DNA of 6,779 bases from M55B120 sp964426155 (GCA_964426155.1 CAYROY010000135.1:1-6779); one strand, 5' to 3'. Shown: positions 1-5,903, counted from the first letter of the stretch. Notes: generated by a model not told the origin, from the sequence alone. Made by a program: numbers and translations.

Positions 1-399
1 ATAAATAAGCTTTCTCAGTATTGAATGATTCCTTACAATTGTTGCGTAGTATTCTGCATTTGCAGCCAGAGGTATATTGCTTATTAGTGAATGTATAAAG
101 ATCTTCCCGCCTACCTCATCCAGCTGGCCCTTCTTTTTGAGGTGGTCTGCAACAGTAATAGGATCAGAAGGCTCCCCCTTTGCATACATTTCCATTATTG
201 CCTCAAATATCATCTGGTTTGAGCCCCTGTAAAAATCATCCACTTTTACCAATTCTATTACCGAAGAAATGGCATCCCTTGAAATGAGCATCGACCCCAG
301 AAGAGATTCCTCGGCTTCAATATTATACGGGGGTATATGCTGCAGCCTGCTTGTATCCAGCGGGGTAAAACGGCCTTCTTTTTTTAATTTATCCTGCAT
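1..399 (-). CDS. dnaB: Replicative DNA helicase DnaB, N-terminal part (cut by the window edge)
   Basis: The 133 visible codons encode the N-terminal helical domain of the hexameric replicative helicase, which unwinds DNA at the fork and contacts primase and the loader. The sequence shows the hallmark PPYNIEAEESLLGSML at residues 23-38, followed by a VDDFYR..NQ.IFEAI block and a DPITVADHLKKKGQLDEVGG block, all typical of the DnaB N-domain. The linker and the RecA-like ATPase domain (full proteins are about 450 residues) lie beyond the left edge. The ATG at 399-397 is the only usable start, because an in-frame TAG lies five codons upstream. No good Shine-Dalgarno sequence precedes it, and the rplI stop is only 15 bases upstream, so translation is probably coupled to rplI. 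It is the last visible gene of the rpsF operon. The identification is firm. Confidence 0.95.
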   Translation of the reverse strand, partial: MQDKLKKEGRFTPLDTSRLQHIPPYNIEAEESLLGSMLISRDAISSVIELVKVDDFYRGSNQMIFEAIMEMYAKGEPSDPITVADHLKKKGQLDEVGGKIFIHSLISNIPLAANAEYYATIVRNHSILRKLIY

Positions 400-414
400 A
401 AGTACGTAAAACTA

Positions 415-1092
415 TTACTTTTGCTTTCTGCTTTCTTTCCTGGATTTCTTCTTAGCGCTGTCTTTTTCTCCAGGCTCGGAAGTTTTTGGTTCCTTATCTT
501 TTTCAGCCGGTATGACTTTTTCCTCTATTTCCTTTTCTTTACTTCTTTCTGCTTCTTCTTCTATTTCTGTATCCAGTTTATGCTTTTCCTCTTCTTCTGC
601 AGCTTCCTTTTCCTTTTTATGTGCCTCAATTAGTATTCTGGATACCTCGTCAGGTTCTACTATTACCCTTACAGCTGATTTTATTTCTTTATATAGTTTG
701 ACATCAACATCATACTCACCCAGTTCCTTAATATGCTCCGAAAGATCTATTTTTTTTCTGTCTATCTCAATATTTCTTTCTTCCATTATTTTTTCTGCAA
801 GGTCCTTGCTGGTTATAGAACCATAGAGCTTGCCTTCTTCTCCAGTTTTTACTATAAATTTAAGGGTAAGGTCTTTCAGTTTTTCAGTCATTTCATTTGC
901 TTCTTCAATGTTCCTTGCCTCGACCTTTAACGCTGCCTTCTTGACCAGCTTCATCTGATTTATATTGCCCCCTGTGGCCAGCACGGCAATCCCCTGGGGT
1001 ATTAGATAATTATTTGCAAAACCGGCCCTTACATCTACAATGTCTCCAATGTCTCCTAATTTCTCCATGTACTCTGTAAGTATTACTTTCAA
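415..1092 (-). CDS. rplI: Large-subunit ribosomal protein bL9 with a long charged C-terminal extension
   Basis: This is 50S protein L9, a two-domain protein that binds 23S rRNA at the base of the L1 stalk. The N-domain (residues 1-47) carries the family pattern: MKVILTEYMEKLGDIGDIVDVRAG starts it and FANNYLIPQGIA follows. A long connecting helix spans about 48-75, and the C-domain runs to about 148 and contains GKLYGSITSKDLAE. The family usually stops there at about 148 residues; this protein has 225. The extra 77 residues are almost all K, E, D, R, S and P, with an acidic first part (AAEEEEKHKLDTEIEEEAE) and a strongly basic end (KKKSRKESRKQK). The tail is probably helical or disordered, and its function is unknown. 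The start is TTG, supported by AGGAGG five bases upstream. The gene sits 35 bases after the DUF2232 gene and 15 before dnaB. Confidence 0.95.
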   Translation of the reverse strand: MKVILTEYMEKLGDIGDIVDVRAGFANNYLIPQGIAVLATGGNINQMKLVKKAALKVEARNIEEANEMTEKLKDLTLKFIVKTGEEGKLYGSITSKDLAEKIMEERNIEIDRKKIDLSEHIKELGEYDVDVKLYKEIKSAVRVIVEPDEVSRILIEAHKKEKEAAEEEEKHKLDTEIEEEAERSKEKEIEEKVIPAEKDKEPKTSEPGEKDSAKKKSRKESRKQK

Positions 1093-1097
1093 GTCTT

Positions 1098-1103
1098 CCT
1101 CCT
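1098..1103 (-). promoter_or_regulatory. Ribosome binding site of rplI
   Basis: A perfect AGGAGG on the minus strand lies five bases before a TTG codon. It decides that rplI begins at TTG (1092-1090), since the protein sequence from that codon matches the conserved L9 N-terminus exactly. Confidence 0.85.
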
Positions 1104-1127
1104 GTATTAAACTTCAAATTGTATTAT

Positions 1128-2135
1128 TTAAGCCCGCTCAAGCTTCCTGAAATTGGCCCATATATCTATGATTCCAAGAACTGGGAATATAATCAACGCA
1201 AATCCGAAAAAAAACCATAAAAATATTATTATCAAAACCCTGAATAAAAACGCTATTTTAAACCTCTCAAATATGCCCCACGTAACCGAAATACCCAGCA
1301 CCATATAAAGCATACCAAAAATAATTATAAGATTATAACCTGATATATCAACCAGGCTGACCAGCACTGTCCTGCCTTCCTGACCTGCACCGCCTATTAC
1401 GGGGATAAGGACCAGCAAGAGCCCTGCTATTATACCCCATATATAGTACCAGGGGATATCCCATCTGGTAAACTGCCTGATCTTTTCTATCTCTATACTG
1501 AATTTTTTAAATATAATATAAGAAAAAATGTAATTGAACAGACTTATCATAAAAAAAGAAACAACAATTATCCCAGGCAGTATTTTCGGGATAAACTTAA
1601 GTATTGCCTTCGTCTGTGATATTGCTGCATCAAACCCGGCTCCTCCCCCATTTGTAAGCTCTGCATAACCCGAGACCAGAGGATCTTCGGCAAGATTTTC
1701 TATATATATATTATATGTCTGGAAAGCTCCGGTAAAAAATTCCAGGCCGTAGAATATAAGGTACAGCAGCATAAAGAAAAATAATGACCCCAGTAAAATA
1801 AAAAACACTGAAAATACTGACTTCCATGCCGGCCAGTCATTGCTGACTGCACGCCTCTGGCTGAACGCCACGGATATAACCGCCGCTATCAAAACAGCCG
1901 ACAGCATATAATCAAAAAAAAGCAGCAAAAGAAGTGGTACCACAACACAGATAATGCCATCCCTTATCCTTCCGCTGATTACCAGCAGCGATGCCGGGAT
2001 AGGCAGCAGTGCTGCACCCAGAAAGCCGATCCCCGGTATAATAAATATAAATACGAGAGCCAAAAATGTAAAAAAAATAAGGAGCCACAGGCTTGGCCCT
2101 GTTTTCTTTATCCCGCTTAAATTATCAAAGGACAT
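1128..2135 (-). CDS. DUF2232 (YybS-like) multi-spanning membrane protein
   Basis: This is an integral membrane protein of about 335 residues. Hydrophobic stretches at about 16-34, 36-55, 59-76, 79-92, 105-129, 183-209, 229-251, 267-286 and 296-322 suggest eight or nine spans. A polar loop of about 50 residues (YNIYIENLAEDPLVSGYAEL region) follows the fifth span. A W-D-I-P-W-Y-Y segment near 226 precedes a late span, and the protein ends with GIIDIWANFRKLERA, which resembles the conserved C-terminal D-x-W-x-x-F-R-K-L of the DUF2232 family. In Bacillus the homologue YybS also lies near rplI, so position agrees with the assignment. Its biochemical role is unknown; a transport or membrane-organising role is only a guess. 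I prefer the ATG at 2135, with GGA nine bases upstream, over a TTG two codons earlier that would leave only three bases. No gdpP gene lies between this gene and rplI. Confidence 0.8.
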   Translation of the reverse strand: MSFDNLSGIKKTGPSLWLLIFFTFLALVFIFIIPGIGFLGAALLPIPASLLVISGRIRDGIICVVVPLLLLLFFDYMLSAVLIAAVISVAFSQRRAVSNDWPAWKSVFSVFFILLGSLFFFMLLYLIFYGLEFFTGAFQTYNIYIENLAEDPLVSGYAELTNGGGAGFDAAISQTKAILKFIPKILPGIIVVSFFMISLFNYIFSYIIFKKFSIEIEKIRQFTRWDIPWYYIWGIIAGLLLVLIPVIGGAGQEGRTVLVSLVDISGYNLIIIFGMLYMVLGISVTWGIFERFKIAFLFRVLIIIFLWFFFGFALIIFPVLGIIDIWANFRKLERA

Positions 2136-2152
2136 ATTCAATAATCCAGAAA

Positions 2153-2416
2153 TTACCTTTTATAATAGGGTATCAGCGCAAGGACTCTGGCCCTTTTTAT
2201 GGCTGATGCAACCATACGCTGATGCTGAACACAATTCCCCGAAGATCTGCTCGGCCTTATCTTTCCCTTATCAGAAATATATCTTTCAAGCAGGCCTATG
2301 TTCTTGTAATCAATGGTATCTATATTTTCCTTGCAAAAATAACAGTACTTTTTCCTCTGTTTAAAACTGCCTGTAAGTGTTTTCTTATCTCTCCTGTTGC
2401 TTTTTTTTCCTGCCAA
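2153..2416 (-). CDS. rpsR: Small-subunit ribosomal protein bS18, zinc-binding form
   Basis: S18 binds the 30S platform as a heterodimer with S6, whose gene lies two genes upstream. Family signatures are clear: KKYCYFC, then IDYKNIGLLERYISDKGKI, then HQRMVASAIKRARVLALIPY near the end. Two metal-ligand pairs are visible, C25-x2-C28 and C62-x2-H65, the arrangement of the zinc-ribbon (C+) form of S18. The segment after GKI reads RPSRSSGNC, slightly unlike the usual PRRITG. I place the start at TTG 2416-2414, because AAAGGAG lies five bases upstream and the resulting MAGKKSNRRDKK is a normal S18 beginning, giving 87 residues. An ATG five codons earlier (2431) has no convincing ribosome binding site and would itself contain that AAAGGAG within its codons. 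The identification is certain; the start is probable. Confidence 0.93.
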   Translation of the reverse strand: MAGKKSNRRDKKTLTGSFKQRKKYCYFCKENIDTIDYKNIGLLERYISDKGKIRPSRSSGNCVQHQRMVASAIKRARVLALIPYYKR

Positions 2417-2421
2417 TTTAT

Positions 2422-2428
2422 CTCCTTT
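2422..2428 (-). promoter_or_regulatory. Ribosome binding site of rpsR, favouring a TTG start
   Basis: AAAGGAG on the minus strand lies five bases before the TTG at 2416-2414. It falls inside the reading frame that would begin at the ATG at 2431, which argues that the upstream ATG is not the true start. Confidence 0.65.
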
Positions 2429-2452
2429 CATCTCTATCAGGAATTTAGTATT

Positions 2453-2899
2453 CTAAAAGGGTATGTCTTCATCAGTAAAGTCAACCTCTTCAGTCTTAGT
2501 CTCCTCCGGCGTGGAAACTGCTCCATTATCTATCCTGGGGTTCTTTTCAAGCTTGCAGCTTGCAAATTCAAGGCTGGGTGCTATTACATTTGCTATTATC
2601 TTTACCGCAGAACGCTTCTGCCCTGTCTTGTCTTCCCAGTTGTCCTGTGACAGCCTGCCTGACACCAGTACCCTGTCTCCCTTTGAAAGGCTTTCGGCAC
2701 AATTCTCAGCAAGTTTGTACCATGCTGTCACATTAAAGAAATCAACATCTGTCTGCCATTCCCCTGAATCTTTATTCTGGATATTACGGTTAACTGCGAT
2801 ACCAAAACTAACCACTGCCGTCCCGGTTGGTGTAAAACGCAGTTCAGGGTCACGCGTAATATTTCCAAGAATGGTTATATTATTGATACCAAAAGCCAT
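2453..2899 (-). CDS. ssb: Single-stranded DNA-binding protein
   Basis: SSB coats single-stranded DNA during replication, recombination and repair, and recruits partner enzymes through its C-terminal tip. The OB-fold occupies about residues 1-107 with typical family segments: INNITILGNITRDPELRFTP, then VVSFGIAVNR, then DVDFFNVTAWYKLAENC, and GDRVLVSGRLSQDNWEDKTG. A short polar linker follows and the protein ends in the acidic partner-binding tip DFTDEDIPF. At 148 residues it is a little shorter than many Firmicute SSBs, the difference being in the linker. The ATG start is preceded by AAGGTGAT, which matches the extended anti-Shine-Dalgarno sequence. It lies 31 bases after rpsF and before rpsR, the standard rpsF-ssb-rpsR order. 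Confidence 0.97.
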   Translation of the reverse strand: MAFGINNITILGNITRDPELRFTPTGTAVVSFGIAVNRNIQNKDSGEWQTDVDFFNVTAWYKLAENCAESLSKGDRVLVSGRLSQDNWEDKTGQKRSAVKIIANVIAPSLEFASCKLEKNPRIDNGAVSTPEETKTEEVDFTDEDIPF

Positions 2900-2930
2900 C
2901 TCATATCACCTTCTCTAAAAATTATTATTT

Positions 2931-3221
2931 TTATTGCTGATCACTTTTTACTATCAAATGCCGCAGTACAATATCATTTATCCTGTTTATACGGTCAAGC
3001 TCATGGATTACTCTGCTGTTGCCTGTAAAATAGATAAAAACATAAAACCCGTTTTCCTGTTTTTTGATTGGATAAGCGAGCCTTCTGACACCCCATTTAT
3101 CGATCTTTTCTACAGCGCAATTTTCCTTTTCGAGAAGTGAAGTCTGCTTTTCTATCTCTCTGTCGATCTTATCCTCTTCAAGTGAAGAGTTAAAGACAAT
3201 ACCCAGCTCATATTTTCTCAA
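2931..3221 (-). CDS. rpsF: Small-subunit ribosomal protein bS6
   Basis: S6 pairs with S18 on the platform of the 30S subunit next to 16S rRNA helices 22-23. The 96-residue protein has the usual length and S6 landmarks: RKYELGIVFNSSLEEDKI at the N-terminus, then KWGVRRLAYPIKKQENGFYVFIYFTG in the middle, and RINDIVLRHLIVK near the end. The start is TTG, with AGGAGG seven bases upstream. It is the first gene of the operon, behind an extended -10 promoter and a leader carrying two strong hairpins. In several bacteria the S6:S18 complex represses its own mRNA through a leader structure, so similar feedback is plausible here but not shown by the sequence alone. Confidence 0.96.
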   Translation of the reverse strand: MRKYELGIVFNSSLEEDKIDREIEKQTSLLEKENCAVEKIDKWGVRRLAYPIKKQENGFYVFIYFTGNSRVIHELDRINRINDIVLRHLIVKSDQQ

Positions 3222-3228
3222 TTACTAT

Positions 3229-3234
3229 CCTCCT
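3229..3234 (-). promoter_or_regulatory. Ribosome binding site of rpsF
   Basis: AGGAGG on the minus strand lies seven bases before the TTG start of rpsF. It begins only five bases after the leader hairpin at 3240-3256, so a protein bound to that structure could block ribosome entry. Confidence 0.85.
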
Positions 3235-3239
3235 GTGGA

Positions 3240-3256
3240 CTAATTAACATAATTAG
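3240..3256 (-). promoter_or_regulatory. rpsF leader hairpin 2 (AT-rich, next to the ribosome binding site)
   Basis: Read on the minus strand, CTAATTA, TGT, TAATTAG forms a perfect 7-bp stem with a 3-base loop. It directly abuts the GC-rich hairpin at 3257-3278 with no base between them, so the two helices could stack in the rpsF mRNA leader. It is not followed by a T-tract, so it does not look like a terminator. A role in ribosomal protein feedback is inference. Confidence 0.55.
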
Positions 3257-3278
3257 GTTCTGCCGATCCCGGCAGAAC
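3257..3278 (-). promoter_or_regulatory. rpsF leader hairpin 1, candidate S6:S18 autoregulatory element
   Basis: Read on the minus strand, GTTCTGCCG, GGAT, CGGCAGAAC forms a perfect 9-bp stem with a 4-base loop, by far the most stable structure in the leader. Known rpsF leader elements bound by the S6:S18 complex display a CCG in an apical loop. Here a CCG lies at the stem top, partly paired, and the usual internal bulge is not obvious, so the match is positional rather than structural. No T-run follows on either strand, which argues against an intrinsic terminator. Confidence 0.5.
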
Positions 3279-3285
3279 AGAAAGA

Positions 3286-3306
3286 TGAAAAATATTTAAT
3301 TTTTCA
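3286..3306 (-). repeat. AT-rich inverted repeat in the rpsF leader
   Basis: TGAAAAAT and ATTTTTCA form an 8-bp inverted repeat around a 5-base loop, early in the predicted rpsF transcript. It is almost all A and T, so it is weak as RNA structure, and it could arise by composition alone. It may simply be an unstructured 5' part of the leader. Confidence 0.3.
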
Positions 3307-3327
3307 ACTTATATCAACAGTAGGGAT

Positions 3328-3354
3328 ATTATAACAAAAGATGCTATTAATCAA
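3328..3354 (-). promoter_or_regulatory. Extended -10 promoter of the rpsF operon
   Basis: On the minus strand TGTTATAAT gives a consensus -10 (TATAAT, 3333-3328) with the extended TG motif (3336-3335). A possible -35, TTGATT (3354-3349), is only 15 bases away, shorter than ideal, so the extended -10 probably does most of the work. Transcription should begin near 3321, giving a leader of about 100 bases. The possible -35 overlaps the stop codon of the upstream phosphatase gene. Confidence 0.7.
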
Positions 3355-4064
3355 TACGGATCTTGATTATTTACAAAGGCAGCGTGTTTATCCATATCAT
3401 TTTTCAGTCTGCTGTAAATTTCTATTACCCTGTCCTCGCTGTCATCGTAAATTCTCCTTAAGTGACCTGTGTAATTAATAGCAGATATATAAGGAAAACC
3501 CCTGTCTATTACGGCAATATTTATCGCACCCTGTCTCTGTATTAAGGATTTCCATCTGGAGATGGGTATTCGCAGCCAGCTTACAATCAATGAAAGTATA
3601 ACACCTCCATGTGTGACTACAGCTATACTCGAACCGTCGGGATTTTCTGAGATTATTCTGTCAATAACCCTTAAAGTCCTTTTTGTAAGTTCTCTAAAGC
3701 TTTCCCCTCCGGTCGGCCTATTAACATACGGATCATAAAGCCAATTCTGGTAATCCTCCTTATACTCTTTATTGATCTCCAGAAATTTTAATCCTTCCCA
3801 TTTACCAAAGCCGACTTCCCTGAGATCACTATCCAACCTTATATCCAGTTTCCTCTTGCCATTGATTATATCTGCTGTCCTTGCAGCACGCTTAAGCGGG
3901 CTGCTGTATATACTTTCAAAATTTACCTTTGATAAATATTTTGCTGCAAGTCCCGCCTGTCTTATTCCTGTCCTGTTTAGTTCTATATCTCTGTCACCCT
4001 GATACCGTCCCTCCAGATTCCATCTGGTCTGGCCGTGTCTGATCAAAAACAATTTTATCCCCAT
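3351..4064 (-). CDS. Histidine phosphatase family protein (phosphoglycerate mutase-like, GpmB/CobC/PhoE type)
   Basis: This enzyme of 237 residues belongs to branch 1 of the histidine phosphatase superfamily, which acts through a phospho-histidine intermediate, probably in the cytoplasm. The catalytic signature LIRHGQT is at residues 7-13, with H10 the nucleophile and R9 beside it. The second arginine is in SSPLKRA (R59), the general-acid glutamate candidate is E83 in LREVGFGKWEG, and the second histidine is H152 in VVTHGG. A GGES segment occurs at 119-122. All key residues are present, so it should be active. Length and motifs suit cofactor-independent broad phosphatases or alpha-ribazole phosphatase, but there are no cobalamin genes nearby, so the substrate is open. 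The start is ATG 4064, with GGAG seven bases upstream; a TTG 18 codons earlier lacks a ribosome binding site. No terminator separates it from rpsF. Confidence 0.88.
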   Translation of the reverse strand: MGIKLFLIRHGQTRWNLEGRYQGDRDIELNRTGIRQAGLAAKYLSKVNFESIYSSPLKRAARTADIINGKRKLDIRLDSDLREVGFGKWEGLKFLEINKEYKEDYQNWLYDPYVNRPTGGESFRELTKRTLRVIDRIISENPDGSSIAVVTHGGVILSLIVSWLRIPISRWKSLIQRQGAINIAVIDRGFPYISAINYTGHLRRIYDDSEDRVIEIYSRLKNDMDKHAAFVNNQDPY

Positions 4065-4149
4065 TTTAAAACTCCAAAATACCTTGTAAATTGATATAAT
4101 CTCACCTATCTTATGCAAAAAATAAAAAATCTTAATTTAAAATTATGCA

Positions 4150-4178
4150 TATAAAAAATAATGATACCATCACGTCAA
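4150..4178 (-). promoter_or_regulatory. Possible promoter of the phosphatase gene in the divergent spacer
   Basis: On the minus strand TTGACG (4178-4173) is a good -35 and lies 17 bases from TTTATA (4155-4150), a partial -10. It would give a 5' leader of about 80 bases. The spacer between the two divergent genes (4065-4252) is very AT-rich. On the plus strand I see only weak candidate hexamers for the lipoprotein gene, such as GATAAT in the 4200 region, with no good -35. Confidence 0.4.
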
Positions 4179-4240
4179 TAAATTTTGTAGAATATCTAGG
4201 ATAATAAGTTATTTTAATATTTAATCTGGAATTCATGAAT

Positions 4241-4249
4241 AGGGGTGAT
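4241..4249 (+). promoter_or_regulatory. Ribosome binding site of the GerMN lipoprotein gene
   Basis: AGGGGTGAT matches most of the sequence complementary to the 16S rRNA 3' end and precedes the ATG at 4253. It lies downstream of another in-frame ATG at 4235, so it sets 4253 as the start. Confidence 0.7.
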
Positions 4250-4252
4250 AAA

Positions 4253-4780
4253 ATGAAAAAGCCGGGATATATATTTACTATAATTATTCTTACTATATTT
4301 TCTGTTATCAACCTCTGCTCGTGTTCAGAATCAGTAACCCTTTATTTTGCATATTTGACTGAAAGGGATGCTTATCTTGCGGCAGAAGTAAGAACGATTA
4401 AAAATACCGGCAACATATATAGTACGGCAGTAGAGGAACTGATCAAGGGGCCGTCCGCAGATGGCCTCTATCCTACACTGCCATCCGATACAGTGGTGAA
4501 TTCTGTAGATGTATCAGACGGGATGGCCACTGTAGACTTCAATATAAGTATTATAGATAATTTTGAAGAAATACCTCACAGCTCTACAACTGAGACACTT
4601 GCTATTTATTCCATAGTCAATACCCTTACTGAGTTTAATGAAATAGAAAAGGTAAAAATTACCATAGAAGGCCTGGAGAGCGGTCAGGTAGAAGGATATC
4701 ATGTAGAAGATTTCTGGGGCCATATTGGCATACATGAACCATTTGAAAGAAACGAAGCTGTAATAAAAGATGGAAAATAA
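4253..4780 (+). CDS. GerMN-domain lipoprotein
   Basis: This is a 175-residue exported protein. Residues 1-21 form a signal peptide (MKK, then a hydrophobic run IFTIIILTIFSVIN), ending in a lipobox-like L-C-S-C with C24 the likely lipidated cysteine; C22 is less likely. The rest is a GerMN domain: YFAYLTERDAYLAAEVRTI at about 31-49, the conserved EELIKGP at 61-67, YPTLPSDTVVNSVDVSDG, then MATVDFN, and SIVNTLTEF at 120-128 followed by KVKITIEG. GerMN domains occur in spore germination protein GerM and also in non-sporulating bacteria such as in LpqB, so the domain does not prove sporulation. The exact role is unknown. The protein should face outward, anchored to the membrane. Its stop overlaps the start of the following dehydratase-type gene by 11 bases, so the two are translated together. 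Confidence 0.85.
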   Translation: MKKPGYIFTIIILTIFSVINLCSCSESVTLYFAYLTERDAYLAAEVRTIKNTGNIYSTAVEELIKGPSADGLYPTLPSDTVVNSVDVSDGMATVDFNISIIDNFEEIPHSSTTETLAIYSIVNTLTEFNEIEKVKITIEGLESGQVEGYHVEDFWGHIGIHEPFERNEAVIKDGK

Positions 4781-5882
4781 TATAATAATAGAAGATCTTT
4801 TAAAAGAAAAGGAAGTTCAAAAGGAAAAGCTGAAAAAAATAGGCTGGTTTTGCACATATACCCCCGAAGAATTGATAACAGCAAGCGGTTTTTTTCCTGT
4901 TCGCGTAATAGGAAACAAAAATACTGTAAAATCAGGAAGCTATTTCCCTATAAATTTTTGCCCTTATCTTAAATCTGCATGGGAGTCCCTGCTTGGTTCA
5001 GAAGATGGACTTGATGGTGCTATCTTTACTGATTCCTGCGATGGTATGAGAAGATTATATGATACTGCTGAATATTATCTTAAGGATCTGCCAGTCTTTA
5101 TGTTAAATGTACCCAGGAACACAGACAAACGCTCTGTAGATTTTTACAGTTCCAACCTGGAAGATATGCTTGGGTTCATGGAAGACTTACAGGGCAGGCG
5201 AACATCTAATAAGGAACTCCTCAGGGCTTTAAAGCTGTATAACAGGAAAAGGGAACTTTTAAATGAGTTAAGTACAGCATTCTTCAAAAATACATGCCCG
5301 CTTAATATATCCGAATATTACAGGGTAATGGAAATATCCCTCTCCAGGACATCTGAAACCTTTCTTGATAAGCTGCAGTCTTTTAAAGAATTGATATCTA
5401 AAAATATTAATAAAGATAAAAACCAGAAGCCCGGCATTATGATAATAGGTAATTTCATTACCGAACATAAATTGTGGAAAATGTTTGCGGACCTTGGTGT
5501 CAGCCTGGTAACAGATGACCTCTGTATATCAAGCCGATATTACCGTGAATCCGTAAGTATGCCACCGCAGATGGAAGGAGAAGACAGGAAAAAGATACTG
5601 CATCTTATAGCTGAGAGATATCTTAATAAACCAGCCTGCATGCGAATGTCTGATATGGGCAGCAAGATAAGCCAGTTAAAGAGAGAAGTTTCTGCTAATG
5701 ATATCCGCGGGATCATATTCATTAGCCTTAAATTCTGCGATAATGTTATCTATACATTTCCTCTTATAAGGCAGGAGTTTGCCGGCTTGAAAATTCCAGT
5801 GCTTTATCTGGAGATAGAATATAGTAATTTTTCAGTAGGCCAGTTAAATACCAGGACACAGGCCTTTCTGGAAATGTTATGA
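4770..5882 (+). CDS. 2-hydroxyacyl-CoA dehydratase family subunit (HgdB/BcrC/BadD-like)
   Basis: This 370-residue protein belongs to the family of [4Fe-4S] subunits found in 2-hydroxyacyl-CoA dehydratases and class I benzoyl-CoA reductases; the length fits a beta-type subunit. Family landmarks are TPEELITASGFFPVRV (31-46), FCPYLKSAWESL (63-74), TDSCDGMRRLYD (87-98), KFCDNVIYTFPLIRQE (321-336) and the terminal GQLNTRTQAFLEML. C64, C90 and C323 fall in the conserved positions and are the likely cluster ligands. Other cysteines are at 28, 166, 252 and 290. These enzymes work in the cytoplasm under anaerobic conditions and need single-electron activation by an ATPase. The start overlaps the end of the GerMN gene and has no clear ribosome binding site, implying coupling. 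The substrate cannot be read from the sequence; it could also be a member with a non-dehydratase reductive role. Confidence 0.85.
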   Translation: MENNIIIEDLLKEKEVQKEKLKKIGWFCTYTPEELITASGFFPVRVIGNKNTVKSGSYFPINFCPYLKSAWESLLGSEDGLDGAIFTDSCDGMRRLYDTAEYYLKDLPVFMLNVPRNTDKRSVDFYSSNLEDMLGFMEDLQGRRTSNKELLRALKLYNRKRELLNELSTAFFKNTCPLNISEYYRVMEISLSRTSETFLDKLQSFKELISKNINKDKNQKPGIMIIGNFITEHKLWKMFADLGVSLVTDDLCISSRYYRESVSMPPQMEGEDRKKILHLIAERYLNKPACMRMSDMGSKISQLKREVSANDIRGIIFISLKFCDNVIYTFPLIRQEFAGLKIPVLYLEIEYSNFSVGQLNTRTQAFLEML

Positions 5883-5903
5883 TTTTAAGGATTTTTATCA
5901 ATA

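Noticed and set aside
421..930. Plus-strand open frames rich in F and S opposite rplI
   Set aside because: They are antisense to the well-supported L9 gene, and their F/S composition is what the K/E-rich L9 tail gives when read on the other strand. They show no recognisable domain.
1954..2918. Plus-strand open frames opposite the DUF2232, rpsR and ssb genes
   Set aside because: They lie wholly antisense to conserved genes and encode no recognisable motif.
3257..3278. GC-rich hairpin as an intrinsic terminator of the phosphatase gene
   Set aside because: No T-tract follows it on either strand, and it lies downstream of the rpsF promoter, within the rpsF leader.
4065..4118. Upstream TTG start for the phosphatase, adding 18 residues
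   Set aside because: It has no ribosome binding site, the added residues are not family-like, and the ATG at 4064 has GGAG seven bases upstream just before the conserved KLFLIRHGQT.
4111..4149. Direct repeat TTATGCA at 4111-4117 and 4143-4149 in the divergent spacer
   Set aside because: Seven bases in a very AT-rich spacer may recur by chance, and no operator symmetry around the copies is convincing.
4235..4252. ATG at 4235 as the start of the GerMN lipoprotein
   Set aside because: The strong AGGGGTGAT site lies after it, and starting at 4253 gives a normal MKK signal peptide.
4514..5722. Minus-strand open frames opposite the GerMN and first dehydratase-type genes
   Set aside because: They are short, antisense to genes with clear family motifs, and have no recognisable content.
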